From Candidatus Zipacnadia bacterium (GTDB lineage Bacteria > Armatimonadota > Zipacnadia > Zipacnadales > Zipacnadaceae), in NCBI GenBank assembly GCA_029820565.1, contig JALGUR010000002.1, positions 37,010-101,009 on the forward strand: a DNA stretch of 64,000 bases, written 5' to 3'. A program made the translations under genes and the position numbers. The notes under the pieces are model-generated. The model saw only the letters and a list, made by a program, of their open reading frames with translations. It did not search any database and was not told where the DNA came from. This document shows positions 37,228 to 45,319 of the stretch, in pieces (position 1 is the stretch's first letter; the number at the start of each line of letters is the position of its first letter).

Positions 37228-38253
37228 CTACCTTGTCAAAGGATATTGTCTCTGCACCTTGGCCCAAGTGCCGCTCTGGGCCGACTCATAAGCCGCCACC
37301 ACTACGGCAACATCCAACAGGCCCTGCTGGCCGGGATATTCAGCCTGCTTGCCCTCCATTACACTAACCAGAAAATCATCCCATTCCTGTTGATAGGACT
37401 CGGGTGGTGAGTGGCGAGAAGGCATGGCGAATTCCTGACAACTGCCACTGCTAACCAGTCGCAGTCGGGCGGGCTGGACATCCCAGTAGTTGTCGTAAAG
37501 TAGGACACCTTTTCGGCCCTGAATCTCGTAGCGGAAGGCGTTAGCCCCTGATCGCCAGTTCACGGCAACATGCGCGAATACGCCCGTACCAAAATCCAGG
37601 ATCGCCTCGGCCGAGTCTTCTACTTCTCGGTCTATGTCAGTCGGATAGTCTAACTGCGCCCAAACCCGCTTCACCTCGCCACCCCACCAACGGGCCAGAG
37701 CACAGTGATGAACCCCCGGGTCTAACATTACCCCACCCCCACACTGCGCCGACCATCGCCAGTGCCCGGGCGGCGGGTAGAAATCAGGATTGGCTTGCAG
37801 CAAGCGCAGTCCCGTAATCTGGCCAATGGCTCCCTCCTCGATCAAACACTTCATTTTTTGCAGGCCGGGGTCGTAGCAGTAGTTCTCCGCCACCATCAGC
37901 ACTGCATCACTCTTATGCGCCGCCGCGACCATCAACTCACATTCCTCCACGGTAGGTGCCATGGGCTTTTCCACCAGAACATGCTTCCCGGCTCGTAACG
38001 CAGCGATCGCCGGCTCCGTGTGGAGATGATGAGGGGTGCATATCAGTAGCGCATCAACTTCAAATTCCGTTAGCAGTTCGCGCCAGTCATCTGTACCTGC
38101 GCAGCCCAGTTGTTCCGTCGCCCCCGCAACGGCCTCGGGCTGTGTGTCGGCCACCGCTACGACCGCTATCCGTTCGTCATCCTTGAGGATGGGCAGGTGG
38201 GCACTGCGGAACACAGCTCCCAGACCAACACACGCCAGTCGGATTTGTTGCAT
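37228..38253 (-). CDS. Gfo/Idh/MocA family oxidoreductase
   Basis: The 341-aa protein has an N-terminal Rossmann fold (CVGLGAVFRSAHLP). It also has the family motif CTPHHLHTEPAIAALRAGKHVLVEKPMAPT with the EKP lysine, and a C-terminal alpha/beta domain holding the GGGVMLDPGVHH catalytic region (Asp and His). Members oxidise or reduce sugars, inositols and related polyols with NAD(P). It starts 8 bases after the S5 stop, using a ribosome site (CAGCAGGAG) inside the end of rpsE, so it is translated from the same message as S5. It is followed by the TIM-barrel isomerase. Confidence 0.9.
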   Translation of the reverse strand: MQQIRLACVGLGAVFRSAHLPILKDDERIAVVAVADTQPEAVAGATEQLGCAGTDDWRELLTEFEVDALLICTPHHLHTEPAIAALRAGKHVLVEKPMAPTVEECELMVAAAHKSDAVLMVAENYCYDPGLQKMKCLIEEGAIGQITGLRLLQANPDFYPPPGHWRWSAQCGGGVMLDPGVHHCALARWWGGEVKRVWAQLDYPTDIDREVEDSAEAILDFGTGVFAHVAVNWRSGANAFRYEIQGRKGVLLYDNYWDVQPARLRLVSSGSCQEFAMPSRHSPPESYQQEWDDFLVSVMEGKQAEYPGQQGLLDVAVVVAAYESAQSGTWAKVQRQYPLTR

Positions 38254-38261
38254 ATTAGACG

Positions 38262-38981
38262 TTACTCCTGCTGGTCGTCGGCTCCCTCTTCAGTTGCTTG
38301 CTCTGGCGCAGGCTCTTCGTCCAGAAGGGCAGGTTCCACCGCCAGTTGAGTTTCAGCCTCTTCAGTCTCCGCACCGGCTTCTTCTGCCTCCTCGTCCCTC
38401 TCAATTTCACCTGCCTCCTCGACTTCCGCTACCTCCTCTTCCTCGGCCTCAGCGGCTCTGTAGGCGTCTACGACCTCCCGGCCCAGCAGAGCCTGGACCG
38501 TCGTGTCGCGCTGCTCGGCCACCTGGTGAGGATCCCGCAGCATAGACAGAGCCTTGAAACAACTTTTGGCCCGGTTCATAACATTGCCGCTGCCCAGCGA
38601 CTTGGTGAGGATATCACGAATGCCGCTGATTTCAATCAGTTGCCGAGTAGCGCCGCCGGCAATGATACCTGTACCTCGCGAGGCAGGCTTGAGCAGTATA
38701 ATTGCCCCACCCACCTTGGCTTGTACCGCATAAGGGATAGTGTAGCCATCCAGAGGGATGCGTATCATAGTCTTCTTGGCTCGCTTGACCGCCTTCTCAA
38801 TGGCCTCCGGGACGTTGCGCGCCTTGCCCACGGCCAATCCCACGCTGCCCCTACCGTCACCCACCCCGACTACTACCCGGGCGCTGGACAGTCGCCCACC
38901 TCTGACCGTCTTCCGCGTGCGGTCAATACGAATAACGCGATCCTCCAGTTGTTCTTCGAGTTCTTCTTGCTTAGTTACCAC
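38262..38981 (-). CDS. rpsE: Free-standing ribosomal protein S5 with long acidic C-terminal tail
   Basis: Residues 1-160 match S5: the S5-N double-stranded-RNA-binding domain (RIDRTRKTVRGGRLSSARVVVGVGDGRG, VGKARNVPEAI) and the C-terminal domain (TIPYAVQAKVGG, LKPASRGTGIIAGG, SGIRDILTKSLGSGN). After residue 165 comes an acidic Glu/Ala-rich extension of about 75 residues absent from ordinary S5. The gene is outside any ribosomal operon, lying between ilvB and a sugar dehydrogenase, with a strong promoter of its own. The start is GTG 38981 after GTGGGAGG. It may be a relocated sole copy or a paralogue; the window cannot tell. Confidence 0.88.
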   Translation of the reverse strand: MVTKQEELEEQLEDRVIRIDRTRKTVRGGRLSSARVVVGVGDGRGSVGLAVGKARNVPEAIEKAVKRAKKTMIRIPLDGYTIPYAVQAKVGGAIILLKPASRGTGIIAGGATRQLIEISGIRDILTKSLGSGNVMNRAKSCFKALSMLRDPHQVAEQRDTTVQALLGREVVDAYRAAEAEEEEVAEVEEAGEIERDEEAEEAGAETEEAETQLAVEPALLDEEPAPEQATEEGADDQQE

Positions 38982-39035
38982 TATAATACTTACCTCCCAC
39001 AGATTTAGCCGCCTCCCTTAGGGAAGCGTGTCTAC

Positions 39036-39064
39036 ACTTTAGCAGAGACAGCAAATTGTGTCAA
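39036..39064 (-). promoter_or_regulatory. Promoter of the S5 gene
   Basis: On the minus strand TTGACA (39059-39064) and TAAAGT (39036-39041) are 17 nt apart. The -35 box lies directly after the ilvB stop codon. The leader is about 50 nt long. S5 expression therefore need not depend on the T-box upstream of ilvD. Confidence 0.78.
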
Positions 39065-39065
39065 C

Positions 39066-40766
39066 TTACATCGGTTGAGTCAGGATAACATTTTCGGCGG
39101 ATTGGCCGGCCGGAATCATAGGGAAGACGTTCTCTTCCTTAGCGACGGCGAAGTCAATGAAGGTGGGCCGGTCGTCTATTTCCATAGCCTGCTCAATGGC
39201 CGGGCGCACCTCCTCGGTCTCGGCTACCTTAATGCCCACTCCTCCGTAAGCCTCCGCCACGCGGGCAAAGTCGGGATTGCCGGTCAGGTCAGTGCCACTG
39301 TAGCGGCGCTCAAAGAACAACTCCTGCCACTGGCGCACCATACCCAAGTAACTATTGTTCAAAATAGCCACTTTCACCGGTAACTTGTTAATGGTTGCCG
39401 TCGCCAGTTCCTGGATACACATCTGAATGGACCCATCACCGGCGATGTCCCACACTACTGCGTCGGGGCAACCGACTTGCGCACCAATGGCAGCAGGAAA
39501 GCCATAGCCCATCGTCCCCAATCCGCCGGAACTAATGAAGTGTCGGGGCTGGTCTACCTTATAGTATTGGGCCGCCCACATCTGATTCTGACCTACCTCA
39601 GTCGTGATAATCGCTTCGCCGCCCGTCACCTCCCAGATCTGCTCCACTACATACTGGGGCGCAATGCCCTCATCAGGGTGGTCATAATGCAACGGATGCT
39701 GGACGCGCCACTCTTCTAACTGCTCCTCCCACTTGCCCTTCTCACGGGGCTGCACTTGCGGCACCAAGTCCTCCAGGACGGTGCGGGCATCGCCTACTAT
39801 GGCCACATCAGGCCGCTTGACCTTGTTATGCTCGGCCGGGTCAATGTCAATGTGTATTACCTTGGCCTCCGGGGCGAACCGGCTCACGTCGCCGGTTACG
39901 CGATCATCAAACCGAGCGCCAATGCAGATAATCAAGTCGGAATACTGCAGGGCATTACTGGCAGGCACTGTGCCGTGCATCCCCGGCATTCCCAGCGACA
40001 GCGGATGACTCTCAGGGATGCCGCCCTTGCCCATAAGTGTATGGACCCCGTAGATATTAGTCTTCTCCGCCAACTGTTTAACTAAATCAGAGGCTCCGGC
40101 GGCAATCACGCCCCCACCGATATACAGAATAGGCCGCTGCGCAGTGGCCATCATCTTGGCTGCCTGCTCAATGCGCTCCGGGTCCCCTTTGGATGGGGGC
40201 CGATAGCCGCGTAGGTTCTCCATCTGCCGCTCAGTCCACTGGGCCGGCCCGGCACTGACATCAAACGGCAAGTCTACCAACACCGGCCCGGGACGGCCGG
40301 TGCGGGCAATATGAAATGCCTCCCGCACAGTATTAGCCAGTTCGTTGGGGTCTTTGACCAGATAATTATGCTTGGTCACGGGCGCGGTGACACCGGTGGT
40401 ATCGGCCTCCTGAAAGGCATCGGTGCCAATAGCCGAAGTCTTGACCTGGCCAGTAATTGCCACTACTGGTATTGAGTCCATATGCGCGTTGCACAGGCCA
40501 GTCACCAGGTTCATCGCTCCGGGGCCACTGGTGGCCATACATACTCCCACCCGCCCGGTGGCCCGAGCGTAGCCGTCGGCGGCGTGGGCTGCTCCCTGCT
40601 CGTGACGGGTGAGGACATGCTTAAGTTCACCCCTCTCGGTTTTTGCGTACAATTTATCATATACCGGAATCAGCACGCCGCCGGGTATTCCGAATATGAC
40701 CTCCACACCTTCCTCTTCAAACACCTTAAATAACACATCAGCGCCAGTGAGTTCTTCTTGTGCCAT
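39066..40766 (-). CDS. ilvB: Acetolactate synthase, large (catalytic) subunit
   Basis: This ThDP enzyme forms acetolactate or acetohydroxybutyrate, the first shared step of valine/leucine/isoleucine synthesis. From ATG 40766 (AGGAGGTACACAACT upstream) it has 566 aa. The catalytic Glu is in TRHEQGAAHAADGYARATG, SGPGAMNLVTGL follows, the FAD region lies mid-protein, and the ThDP/Mg motif GDGSIQMCIQEL...LNNSYLG is near the end. The track start adds 51 unrelated residues. The regulatory subunit IlvN is not next to it, unusually. It lies 30 bases after the MtlD-like gene in the run led by the T-box. Confidence 0.95.
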   Translation of the reverse strand: MAQEELTGADVLFKVFEEEGVEVIFGIPGGVLIPVYDKLYAKTERGELKHVLTRHEQGAAHAADGYARATGRVGVCMATSGPGAMNLVTGLCNAHMDSIPVVAITGQVKTSAIGTDAFQEADTTGVTAPVTKHNYLVKDPNELANTVREAFHIARTGRPGPVLVDLPFDVSAGPAQWTERQMENLRGYRPPSKGDPERIEQAAKMMATAQRPILYIGGGVIAAGASDLVKQLAEKTNIYGVHTLMGKGGIPESHPLSLGMPGMHGTVPASNALQYSDLIICIGARFDDRVTGDVSRFAPEAKVIHIDIDPAEHNKVKRPDVAIVGDARTVLEDLVPQVQPREKGKWEEQLEEWRVQHPLHYDHPDEGIAPQYVVEQIWEVTGGEAIITTEVGQNQMWAAQYYKVDQPRHFISSGGLGTMGYGFPAAIGAQVGCPDAVVWDIAGDGSIQMCIQELATATINKLPVKVAILNNSYLGMVRQWQELFFERRYSGTDLTGNPDFARVAEAYGGVGIKVAETEEVRPAIEQAMEIDDRPTFIDFAVAKEENVFPMIPAGQSAENVILTQPM

Positions 40767-40795
40767 AGTTGTGTACCTCCTGTTACGGTCTGTGT

Positions 40796-41962
40796 CTATC
40801 GGACTGTATCTGCGCTGGCTTCCTGGTAGGCTTTCTGAATTTGTTCGGCTATATTGGCAGGGGACTGGTAACCTACTAACTCCTGCAGGGCAGCAACTGG
40901 TCCGTGGGTCGCTACGCAACTTTGCATACGATCAAATTCAGGATCGCCGGGCAGGCGGCAGGCCAAAACTGCCGCAACGCTCCGGCAAAGGTTGGCGGTT
41001 GGCAGGCTATGCTTTAAGCAGAGCTGCAGTGGCCCCAGCAGCCGCTCGGCGGGTCCCAGTTTGCGCAGTGGCTCGCGGATGACGCGCCGGACCTCGTCGG
41101 GCAGCCCTTCACCACGCAGCTTGTCGGTGAGACTACGCTGGTACGCTGTCAGCTCCTCAGCGGCGAAGTCGTGCTCACAGGCCAGAGCCTGACCCGACTC
41201 GGCGATGGTAGCCTTGATACGCTGCATTATCTGCTCATCTTGAGCCGCTTGGTGAATGTAGCGGTATTTACCTAACCAGCCCCAGTATCCGCAGGTGGCG
41301 TGGCCGGTGTTGGCAATGTAAAGCTTGCGTTGGAGCCGCGCCGCCTGATTATCAACCCATTCCAGGCCCCGCAGCAGGGGTGGCTCTCCCCGCGCAGCCG
41401 TCAGGTCCGCTGTCCATTCGCTGTAATCCTCGGCTGTAATCAGCAACGGGTCCTGTGCCACGGGAACCACCCGAGCGATCATACAATCAGGGAAGCCGAA
41501 CGTCCGTTGGAATTTCTCGTGCAATTCCACAGGAACGTAGGGCAATATGTACCGCCTAAGGGTTGTGGAGCTGTGTTCCATATTCTCAGCGGCGATGATA
41601 TTTAGCGGGTCAGTGATATTTCGCTCAAGCCGCTGTGTTAAGGCCCCAGCCACCATCTCAGCCACCTGCGGGATGTTACTGGGCAGGACACTGGTCGCCA
41701 CCAGGTCCGCACTGCACACCGCCGCAGCGATCTCTTTCGCCTGACTGCTGTGCAGGGCTTGGAAGCCGGTGATAGTTACCTCCCTCGTCTCCTGGGAACC
41801 CAGCAGACGGACGGTGTATTGGCCGGCTTCTCTCAGCAGTCGCACTAACTGCGCGTTGGAGTCAACCAGAGTTAGCTGCCAACCGTCTTCAAAAGCGAAT
41901 TGTGCTATCTGCCCTCGGCCCGTCATACCCGCGCCGAAAAGTACCAGATGTCTATCGCTCAT
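40796..41962 (-). CDS. Mannitol-1-phosphate 5-dehydrogenase-like protein
   Basis: The 388-aa protein follows the MtlD/polyol-specific long-chain dehydrogenase layout. It has an N-terminal NAD fold VLFGAGMTGRGQIAQFAF, then LNIIAAENM, the catalytic-Lys region KLYIANTGHATCGYWG, and REPLRKLGPAERLLGP near the C-terminus. MtlD reduces fructose-6-phosphate to mannitol-1-phosphate; tagaturonate/fructuronate reductases are relatives, so the substrate is open. The start is ATG 41962, overlapping the end of the cupin gene by 11 bases. It lies within a branched-chain amino acid operon, an odd setting for a polyol enzyme. Confidence 0.82.
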   Translation of the reverse strand: MSDRHLVLFGAGMTGRGQIAQFAFEDGWQLTLVDSNAQLVRLLREAGQYTVRLLGSQETREVTITGFQALHSSQAKEIAAAVCSADLVATSVLPSNIPQVAEMVAGALTQRLERNITDPLNIIAAENMEHSSTTLRRYILPYVPVELHEKFQRTFGFPDCMIARVVPVAQDPLLITAEDYSEWTADLTAARGEPPLLRGLEWVDNQAARLQRKLYIANTGHATCGYWGWLGKYRYIHQAAQDEQIMQRIKATIAESGQALACEHDFAAEELTAYQRSLTDKLRGEGLPDEVRRVIREPLRKLGPAERLLGPLQLCLKHSLPTANLCRSVAAVLACRLPGDPEFDRMQSCVATHGPVAALQELVGYQSPANIAEQIQKAYQEASADTVR

Positions 41963-42398
41963 AGTCGTCCTCCACGCGCACCACATCGTCGAGCTGCGGG
42001 GTAGAGACCTCGAATAGTCGCACATCATCAATGGCCTCTACTCGGTGCTTACGGCCGGGAGGGTTTTCAATAATTGCCCCCGGTCCATACTCTGCGACCT
42101 GTATACTCCCATCGGCGGCCTCTAACTCCGCCCGCAGGTGTCCCCGATCCACATAGATATGTTCATGCTTGAATTGGTGATACTGAAGGCTGGACCGAGA
42201 CCCCGCCTTAAACTCTATCAGCTTCAGCGCATAGTCCTTGGTGTGGGCTATCCAGACTTCACGGCCCCACGGTTTTTCCACAATTTTCACCTGGCCGGTA
42301 GTCTCCATTTCAATCATTGCCCTCGCAACCTGCTGCAAATCTTGATCTGTTTCCAGGTAGTACGTGGCAATTAAGTTTTCACCGCTTGTGAGTGCCAT
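41952..42398 (-). CDS. Cupin (mannose-6-phosphate isomerase type II-like) with unusual N-terminus
   Basis: The 148-aa product ends in a single cupin domain (about residues 38-140): KPWGREVWIAH, LQYHQFKHEHIYVDRG with metal-ligand His/Glu, and GPGAIIENPPGRKHRVEA with the second-motif His. This is the type-II phosphomannose isomerase-like cupin. Residues 6-34 (ENLIATYYLE...ETTG) look instead like the first strand and helix of RuBisCO or RuBisCO-like proteins. It overlaps the MtlD-like gene by 11 bases, and both may act on phosphorylated hexoses. It has no guanylyltransferase domain. Confidence 0.8.
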   Translation of the reverse strand: MALTSGENLIATYYLETDQDLQQVARAMIEMETTGQVKIVEKPWGREVWIAHTKDYALKLIEFKAGSRSSLQYHQFKHEHIYVDRGHLRAELEAADGSIQVAEYGPGAIIENPPGRKHRVEAIDDVRLFEVSTPQLDDVVRVEDDYER

Positions 42399-42424
42399 CT
42401 ACATCGCTTTCCTCCGATGGTACG

Positions 42425-44077
42425 CTACTCCAGCACCGCGCCGGAGGCAGCGCTGGAGACCAGGCCGGCGTAGCGGCTCAGCCAGCCGGTCTTAATCTTC
42501 GGCTCGGGCGGTTGCCAGGCGGCACGCCGCCGCTGCAATTCTGCTTCATCTACCAGCAGGTCCAGCCGCCGCTCATCTAAGTCTATCTCAATTTCGTCGC
42601 CATCCTGAATCAGGGCAATCGGCCCGCCGGCGGCTGCCTCGGGAGAGATGTGTCCGATACACGGCCCCCGCGTACCTCCGGAGAATCGCCCGTCGGTCAA
42701 CAAGCCAACGCTATCTTCCTTATCCATCCCGGTCAGCGCGGCAGTGGGGTTGAGCATCTCACGCATGCCTGGGCCACCTCGGGGACCCTCGTAGCGTATG
42801 ATAGCCCAGAAGCCGTCGGGAATCCTGTCGGCCAGAATGGCCGCCATTGCCGCCTCCTCGGAGTCAAAACACAGCGCGGGGCCACGGAATTGGCGCATTT
42901 TCTCCGATACCGCCGACTGCTTGACTACGGCACCATCGGGACATAAAGTCCCCCGCAGCACGGCGATGCCACCTTGGGATGCATAAGCACTATCCAGCGA
43001 GCGGATGACGTCATGGCTGGTTACTTCACCTTGGGCGGCAATCTGCTGCACCGCCAGCCCGCTGACGGTCGGATTGTTCTCCACCATATCAGCCAGTACC
43101 GAAAACACCGCCGGTATTCCCCCGGCCCAGTGCAGGTCTTCCATCATATAGTCACCGGCTGGCCGCAGTTTGCAAATCTGCGGTGTGCTCTGACTGATTT
43201 CGTCAAATGTTTCCAGGGCAATGTCCAAGCCCGCATCGTGGGCGATGGCCGGGACGTGCAGAGCCGTATTGGTCGAGCCGCCCAGGGCCATATCCATCCG
43301 AATAGCGTTGCGTATCCCTGACTCGGTGAGTATCTGGCGAGCAGTAATATTTTCCGTCACCATTGCCATAACCCGCTCGCCACTTTGGTAGGCGATACGT
43401 CGCTTTTCAGCCTGTCCCGCCAGAGCAGTTCCACAGCCGGGCAGGCTCATGCCCATCGCCTCGGTCAGGCAGGCCATAGTATTAGCCGTGTACATCCCCT
43501 GGCACGAGCCCGGCCCCGGGCAGGCCTCTATTTCCAGCTCCGCGAGTTCCTCTTCACTCATCAGGCCCGCCTGCACCCGGCCCACCGCCTCAAATGTATC
43601 CCGCACCAGTGATAGCGGCTTGCCCCGCAGTCGGCCCGAATGCATCGGGCCAGCAGTTACCATAATCGCCGGAATATCCAGGCGTCCTGCGGCCATTAGC
43701 ATTCCGGGGGTAATCTTGTCGCAATCGGTCACGAGCACTAAACCATCCAATGCGTGGGCCATAGCCATACTCTCAACAGTGTCGGCAATAAGTTCACGAG
43801 ACGGCAATGAGTAGAACATCCCCTGATGGCCCATCGCAATGCCGTCACAGATGGCCATCACGCCAAACTGAAACGGCACTCCGCCCCCGGCTGCCACGCC
43901 CTGCTCGGCGGCCCGGGCCAACTCATTGAGCCCGACGTGGCCGGGCACAATGTCGGTAAAGGCGTTGGCAATCCCGATGAACGGCTTATCAAGTTGCTCG
44001 CGAGTTATGCCACAAGCGTGCAGCAACGCCCGCGATGCGGCGTTCTCTAAACCTTTTTTGGCTTGATCACTACGCAT
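42425..44077 (-). CDS. ilvD: Dihydroxy-acid dehydratase
   Basis: IlvD removes water from dihydroxy-isovalerate/-methylvalerate in valine and isoleucine synthesis using an Fe-S cluster. Motifs are VPGHVGL (the Gly-type, as in E. coli IlvD), [25 protein letters not shown] (cluster Cys), [21 protein letters not shown] (cluster Cys), and [10 protein letters not shown] near the end. I start at ATG 44077 (TGAGGTGATAATT upstream), giving 551 aa; the track start adds 23 unrelated residues. It is the second gene after the T-box leader, which probably controls it. Confidence 0.95.
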   Translation of the reverse strand: MRSDQAKKGLENAASRALLHACGITREQLDKPFIGIANAFTDIVPGHVGLNELARAAEQGVAAGGGVPFQFGVMAICDGIAMGHQGMFYSLPSRELIADTVESMAMAHALDGLVLVTDCDKITPGMLMAAGRLDIPAIMVTAGPMHSGRLRGKPLSLVRDTFEAVGRVQAGLMSEEELAELEIEACPGPGSCQGMYTANTMACLTEAMGMSLPGCGTALAGQAEKRRIAYQSGERVMAMVTENITARQILTESGIRNAIRMDMALGGSTNTALHVPAIAHDAGLDIALETFDEISQSTPQICKLRPAGDYMMEDLHWAGGIPAVFSVLADMVENNPTVSGLAVQQIAAQGEVTSHDVIRSLDSAYASQGGIAVLRGTLCPDGAVVKQSAVSEKMRQFRGPALCFDSEEAAMAAILADRIPDGFWAIIRYEGPRGGPGMREMLNPTAALTGMDKEDSVGLLTDGRFSGGTRGPCIGHISPEAAAGGPIALIQDGDEIEIDLDERRLDLLVDEAELQRRRAAWQPPEPKIKTGWLSRYAGLVSSAASGAVLE

Positions 44078-44183
44078 AATTATCACCTCAGTAGTAGCTG
44101 TTAGCAAGTACAGGAACGAAAGGAACGAAAGCAACCACAGCAGCAAACGACCGGGGCGGTCCCTATCGCTGACCCGCTGCTGA

Positions 44184-44567
44184 CTATGATTTCTTTAGTA
44201 ACTTAGTCCTGAGTGCCCCCAACATTCGGCCTACCTCGTCAGCCTGGCTTTGTATTTGCTGATAAACACCTGTGGGCACCAGTTCCAGGTCTCTGCACAA
44301 CAACGAAAAGTACTGTATCTCAGCAAGCGACCCCTGGGCATGACTGATAAAATTGGCAAAATCTTTCTTCGTAGCCCGGCTATCGCCCTCGGCGATATTG
44401 GCCGGAACCGAGTATGCCGCCCGGCGCATCTGACTGGTCAGTCCATAGCGCTCCTCCGACGGGAACTTCTCAGTGACCCGATATATGTAGAGAGTCAGTT
44501 CGTGAGCCTTTTCCCACACCTTCAGGCGCTCAAATACCGGCACCAGGCTTACCCCTTTCCCTGGCAC
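44184..44567 (-). CDS. Four-helix-bundle protein (23S rRNA intervening-sequence/avd-like family)
   Basis: The all-helical protein, about 119-127 aa, matches the S23/four-helix-bundle family: [48 protein letters not shown], then a long helical rest. Family members are found in 23S rRNA intervening sequences, beside diversity-generating retroelements and as scattered single genes; their role is poorly defined. GTG 44543, with GGGG 8 nt upstream, may be the true start rather than 44567. It is the first gene after the T-box terminator and would be controlled with ilvD, although nothing links it to amino acid synthesis. Confidence 0.85.
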   Translation of the reverse strand: MPGKGVSLVPVFERLKVWEKAHELTLYIYRVTEKFPSEERYGLTSQMRRAAYSVPANIAEGDSRATKKDFANFISHAQGSLAEIQYFSLLCRDLELVPTGVYQQIQSQADEVGRMLGALRTKLLKKS

Positions 44568-44571
44568 GTTG

Positions 44572-44733
44572 TTGCAACTGGCCTATTCCCTGCCGTTCCT
44601 GCCCTTGCTGTATTTCCTGCCGTTCCTGTCCTTGCTGTACTTGCTGCCGTTCCTGCCCTTGCTGCCGTTGCTGTCCTTGCTGTCGTTGCTGTCGTTGCTG
44701 TCGTTGCTGCCGTTCCTGCCGTTCCTGCCGTAA
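44572..44733 (-). repeat. Nonamer tandem repeat (CAGCAACGG / CAGGAACGG type)
   Basis: Between the T-box terminator and the first gene, the minus strand is built from about 17 units of 9 nt such as CAGGAACGG, CAGCAACGA and CAGCAAGGG. One frame would encode R-Q-E/R-Q-Q runs (track ORF 44530-44847), but that ORF crosses the terminator and T-box and is not a credible gene. The same 9-mer reappears at 3246-3283, 44104-44150 and 55698-56025. Confidence 0.8.
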
Positions 44734-44734
44734 C

Positions 44735-44766
44735 CAAAAGCCTCTCGTCCTCACTGGGACGAGAGG
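44735..44766 (-). terminator. Intrinsic terminator of the T-box leader
   Basis: On the minus strand CCTCTCGTCC and GGACGAGAGG form a perfect 10-bp stem around CAGTGA, followed by CTTTTGG. It lies directly after the T-box sequence, as expected for a transcription-attenuating leader. Confidence 0.85.
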
Positions 44767-44998
44767 CCAATATACTCCCGCGGTACCACCCAAGTTCCCC
44801 GCCGTAGCCTTGGCGTAGGCGGGACACTTTGATGCTGTAACGGGCATTCCCGGCTGCGCTTACTTGGCATTCGGCGCAGCAGCTCCGGGGCGACATTGGG
44901 CGGCTGCCGGCACCGGCACTCTCACCTTCTCGCCGGTTCGCTGTAGCCTACAGGCCCCGCCTACTCCTCCCCTTCATTGCTGTATCAATATCCAATTG
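44735..44998 (-). promoter_or_regulatory. T-box riboswitch leader, candidate specifier GUC (Val)
   Basis: T-box leaders sense uncharged tRNA and permit read-through when the amino acid is short. The conserved T-box core TGGGTGGTACCGCGG lies on the minus strand at about 44778-44792, directly before the terminator. Upstream is a stem I region: GGGG..AGGAGTA.GGCGG pairs with CCGCC.CAATGTCG.CCCC. The loop side AGTA facing AATGTCG places GTC, followed by a purine, as the likely specifier. GTC reads valine, which suits ilvD/ilvB downstream. ATG (Met) is a less likely alternative. The T-box itself is clear; the specifier call is by eye. Confidence 0.88.
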
Positions 44999-45004
44999 AT
45001 ATTA

Positions 45005-45033
45005 AGTATACCCGATATTTCTATATTTGTCAA
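45005..45033 (-). promoter_or_regulatory. Promoter of the T-box/ilv transcript
   Basis: On the minus strand TTGACA (45028-45033) and TATACT (45005-45010) are exactly 17 nt apart, just before the T-box leader and 15 nt after the stop codon of the oxidoreductase remnant. Confidence 0.82.
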
Positions 45034-45048
45034 GTTCTGATGCGAATT

Positions 45049-45270
45049 CTAATTGGGCGCGTCGCCCCAGTCCGGTATCTTCATCAACTCTCCGCCCCGG
45101 CGGGCCGACTCGTGGGCTATAATCCCCGGGGCCATATAGCGCACTGCTTCCCATACGTTGATGCGCGGCAGGCGCTGGTGGTTGCAGGAGTCTACAAACT
45201 CGTGGGCGAGGTAGGCGTGCGAGCCGCCGTGTCCGCTGAGTAGTACTAAAGTACCCCTTGTTGAGGAATG
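45049..45270 (-). pseudogene. C-terminal remnant of a Gfo/Idh/MocA oxidoreductase
   Basis: This reading is my own, in a frame without a start codon and different from the track ORF 45002-45274. It reads LVLLSGHGGSHAYLAHEFVDS, then INVWEAVRYMAPGIIAHESA and ends GGELMKIPDWGDAPN-stop. This is the characteristic ending of Gfo/Idh/MocA dehydrogenases (GSH..L.HEFVDS; VW.A....PG..AH.SA..GG). There is a stop in frame just upstream and no start. The matching N-terminal half lies at 47002-47481 on the same strand, across the restriction-modification cassette. Confidence 0.85.
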
Positions 45271-45271
45271 T

Positions 45272-45297
45272 CACTCATAGTCGGTAGACTACTTTGG
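45272..45297 (+). promoter_or_regulatory. C-box-like operator of the controller gene
   Basis: CACTCATAGTC-GGTA-GACTACTTTGG begins about 48 nt before the C-protein start. The left half differs from the known controller-protein half-operator GACTTATAGTC at only two positions, and the centre TAGTC-GGTA-GACTA is a perfect palindrome. This is where a C protein would bind to regulate its own gene and the endonuclease gene. Confidence 0.65.
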
Positions 45298-45319
45298 TGG
45301 TAATTGGTAGCCTTCTACT

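Noticed and set aside
44184-44567. Diversity-generating retroelement (because an avd-like four-helix protein is present)
   Set aside because: No reverse transcriptase, template repeat or variable protein is in the window; isolated four-helix genes are common.
44530-44847. 105-aa Arg/Gln-repeat ORF on the minus strand
   Set aside because: It crosses the T-box core and its terminator, and its repeats come from the 9-nt DNA repeat. A regulatory leader explains the region better.
45002-45274. 90-aa minus-strand ORF listed in the track
   Set aside because: It is a shadow. The neighbouring frame carries the real oxidoreductase C-terminus ending at 45049.
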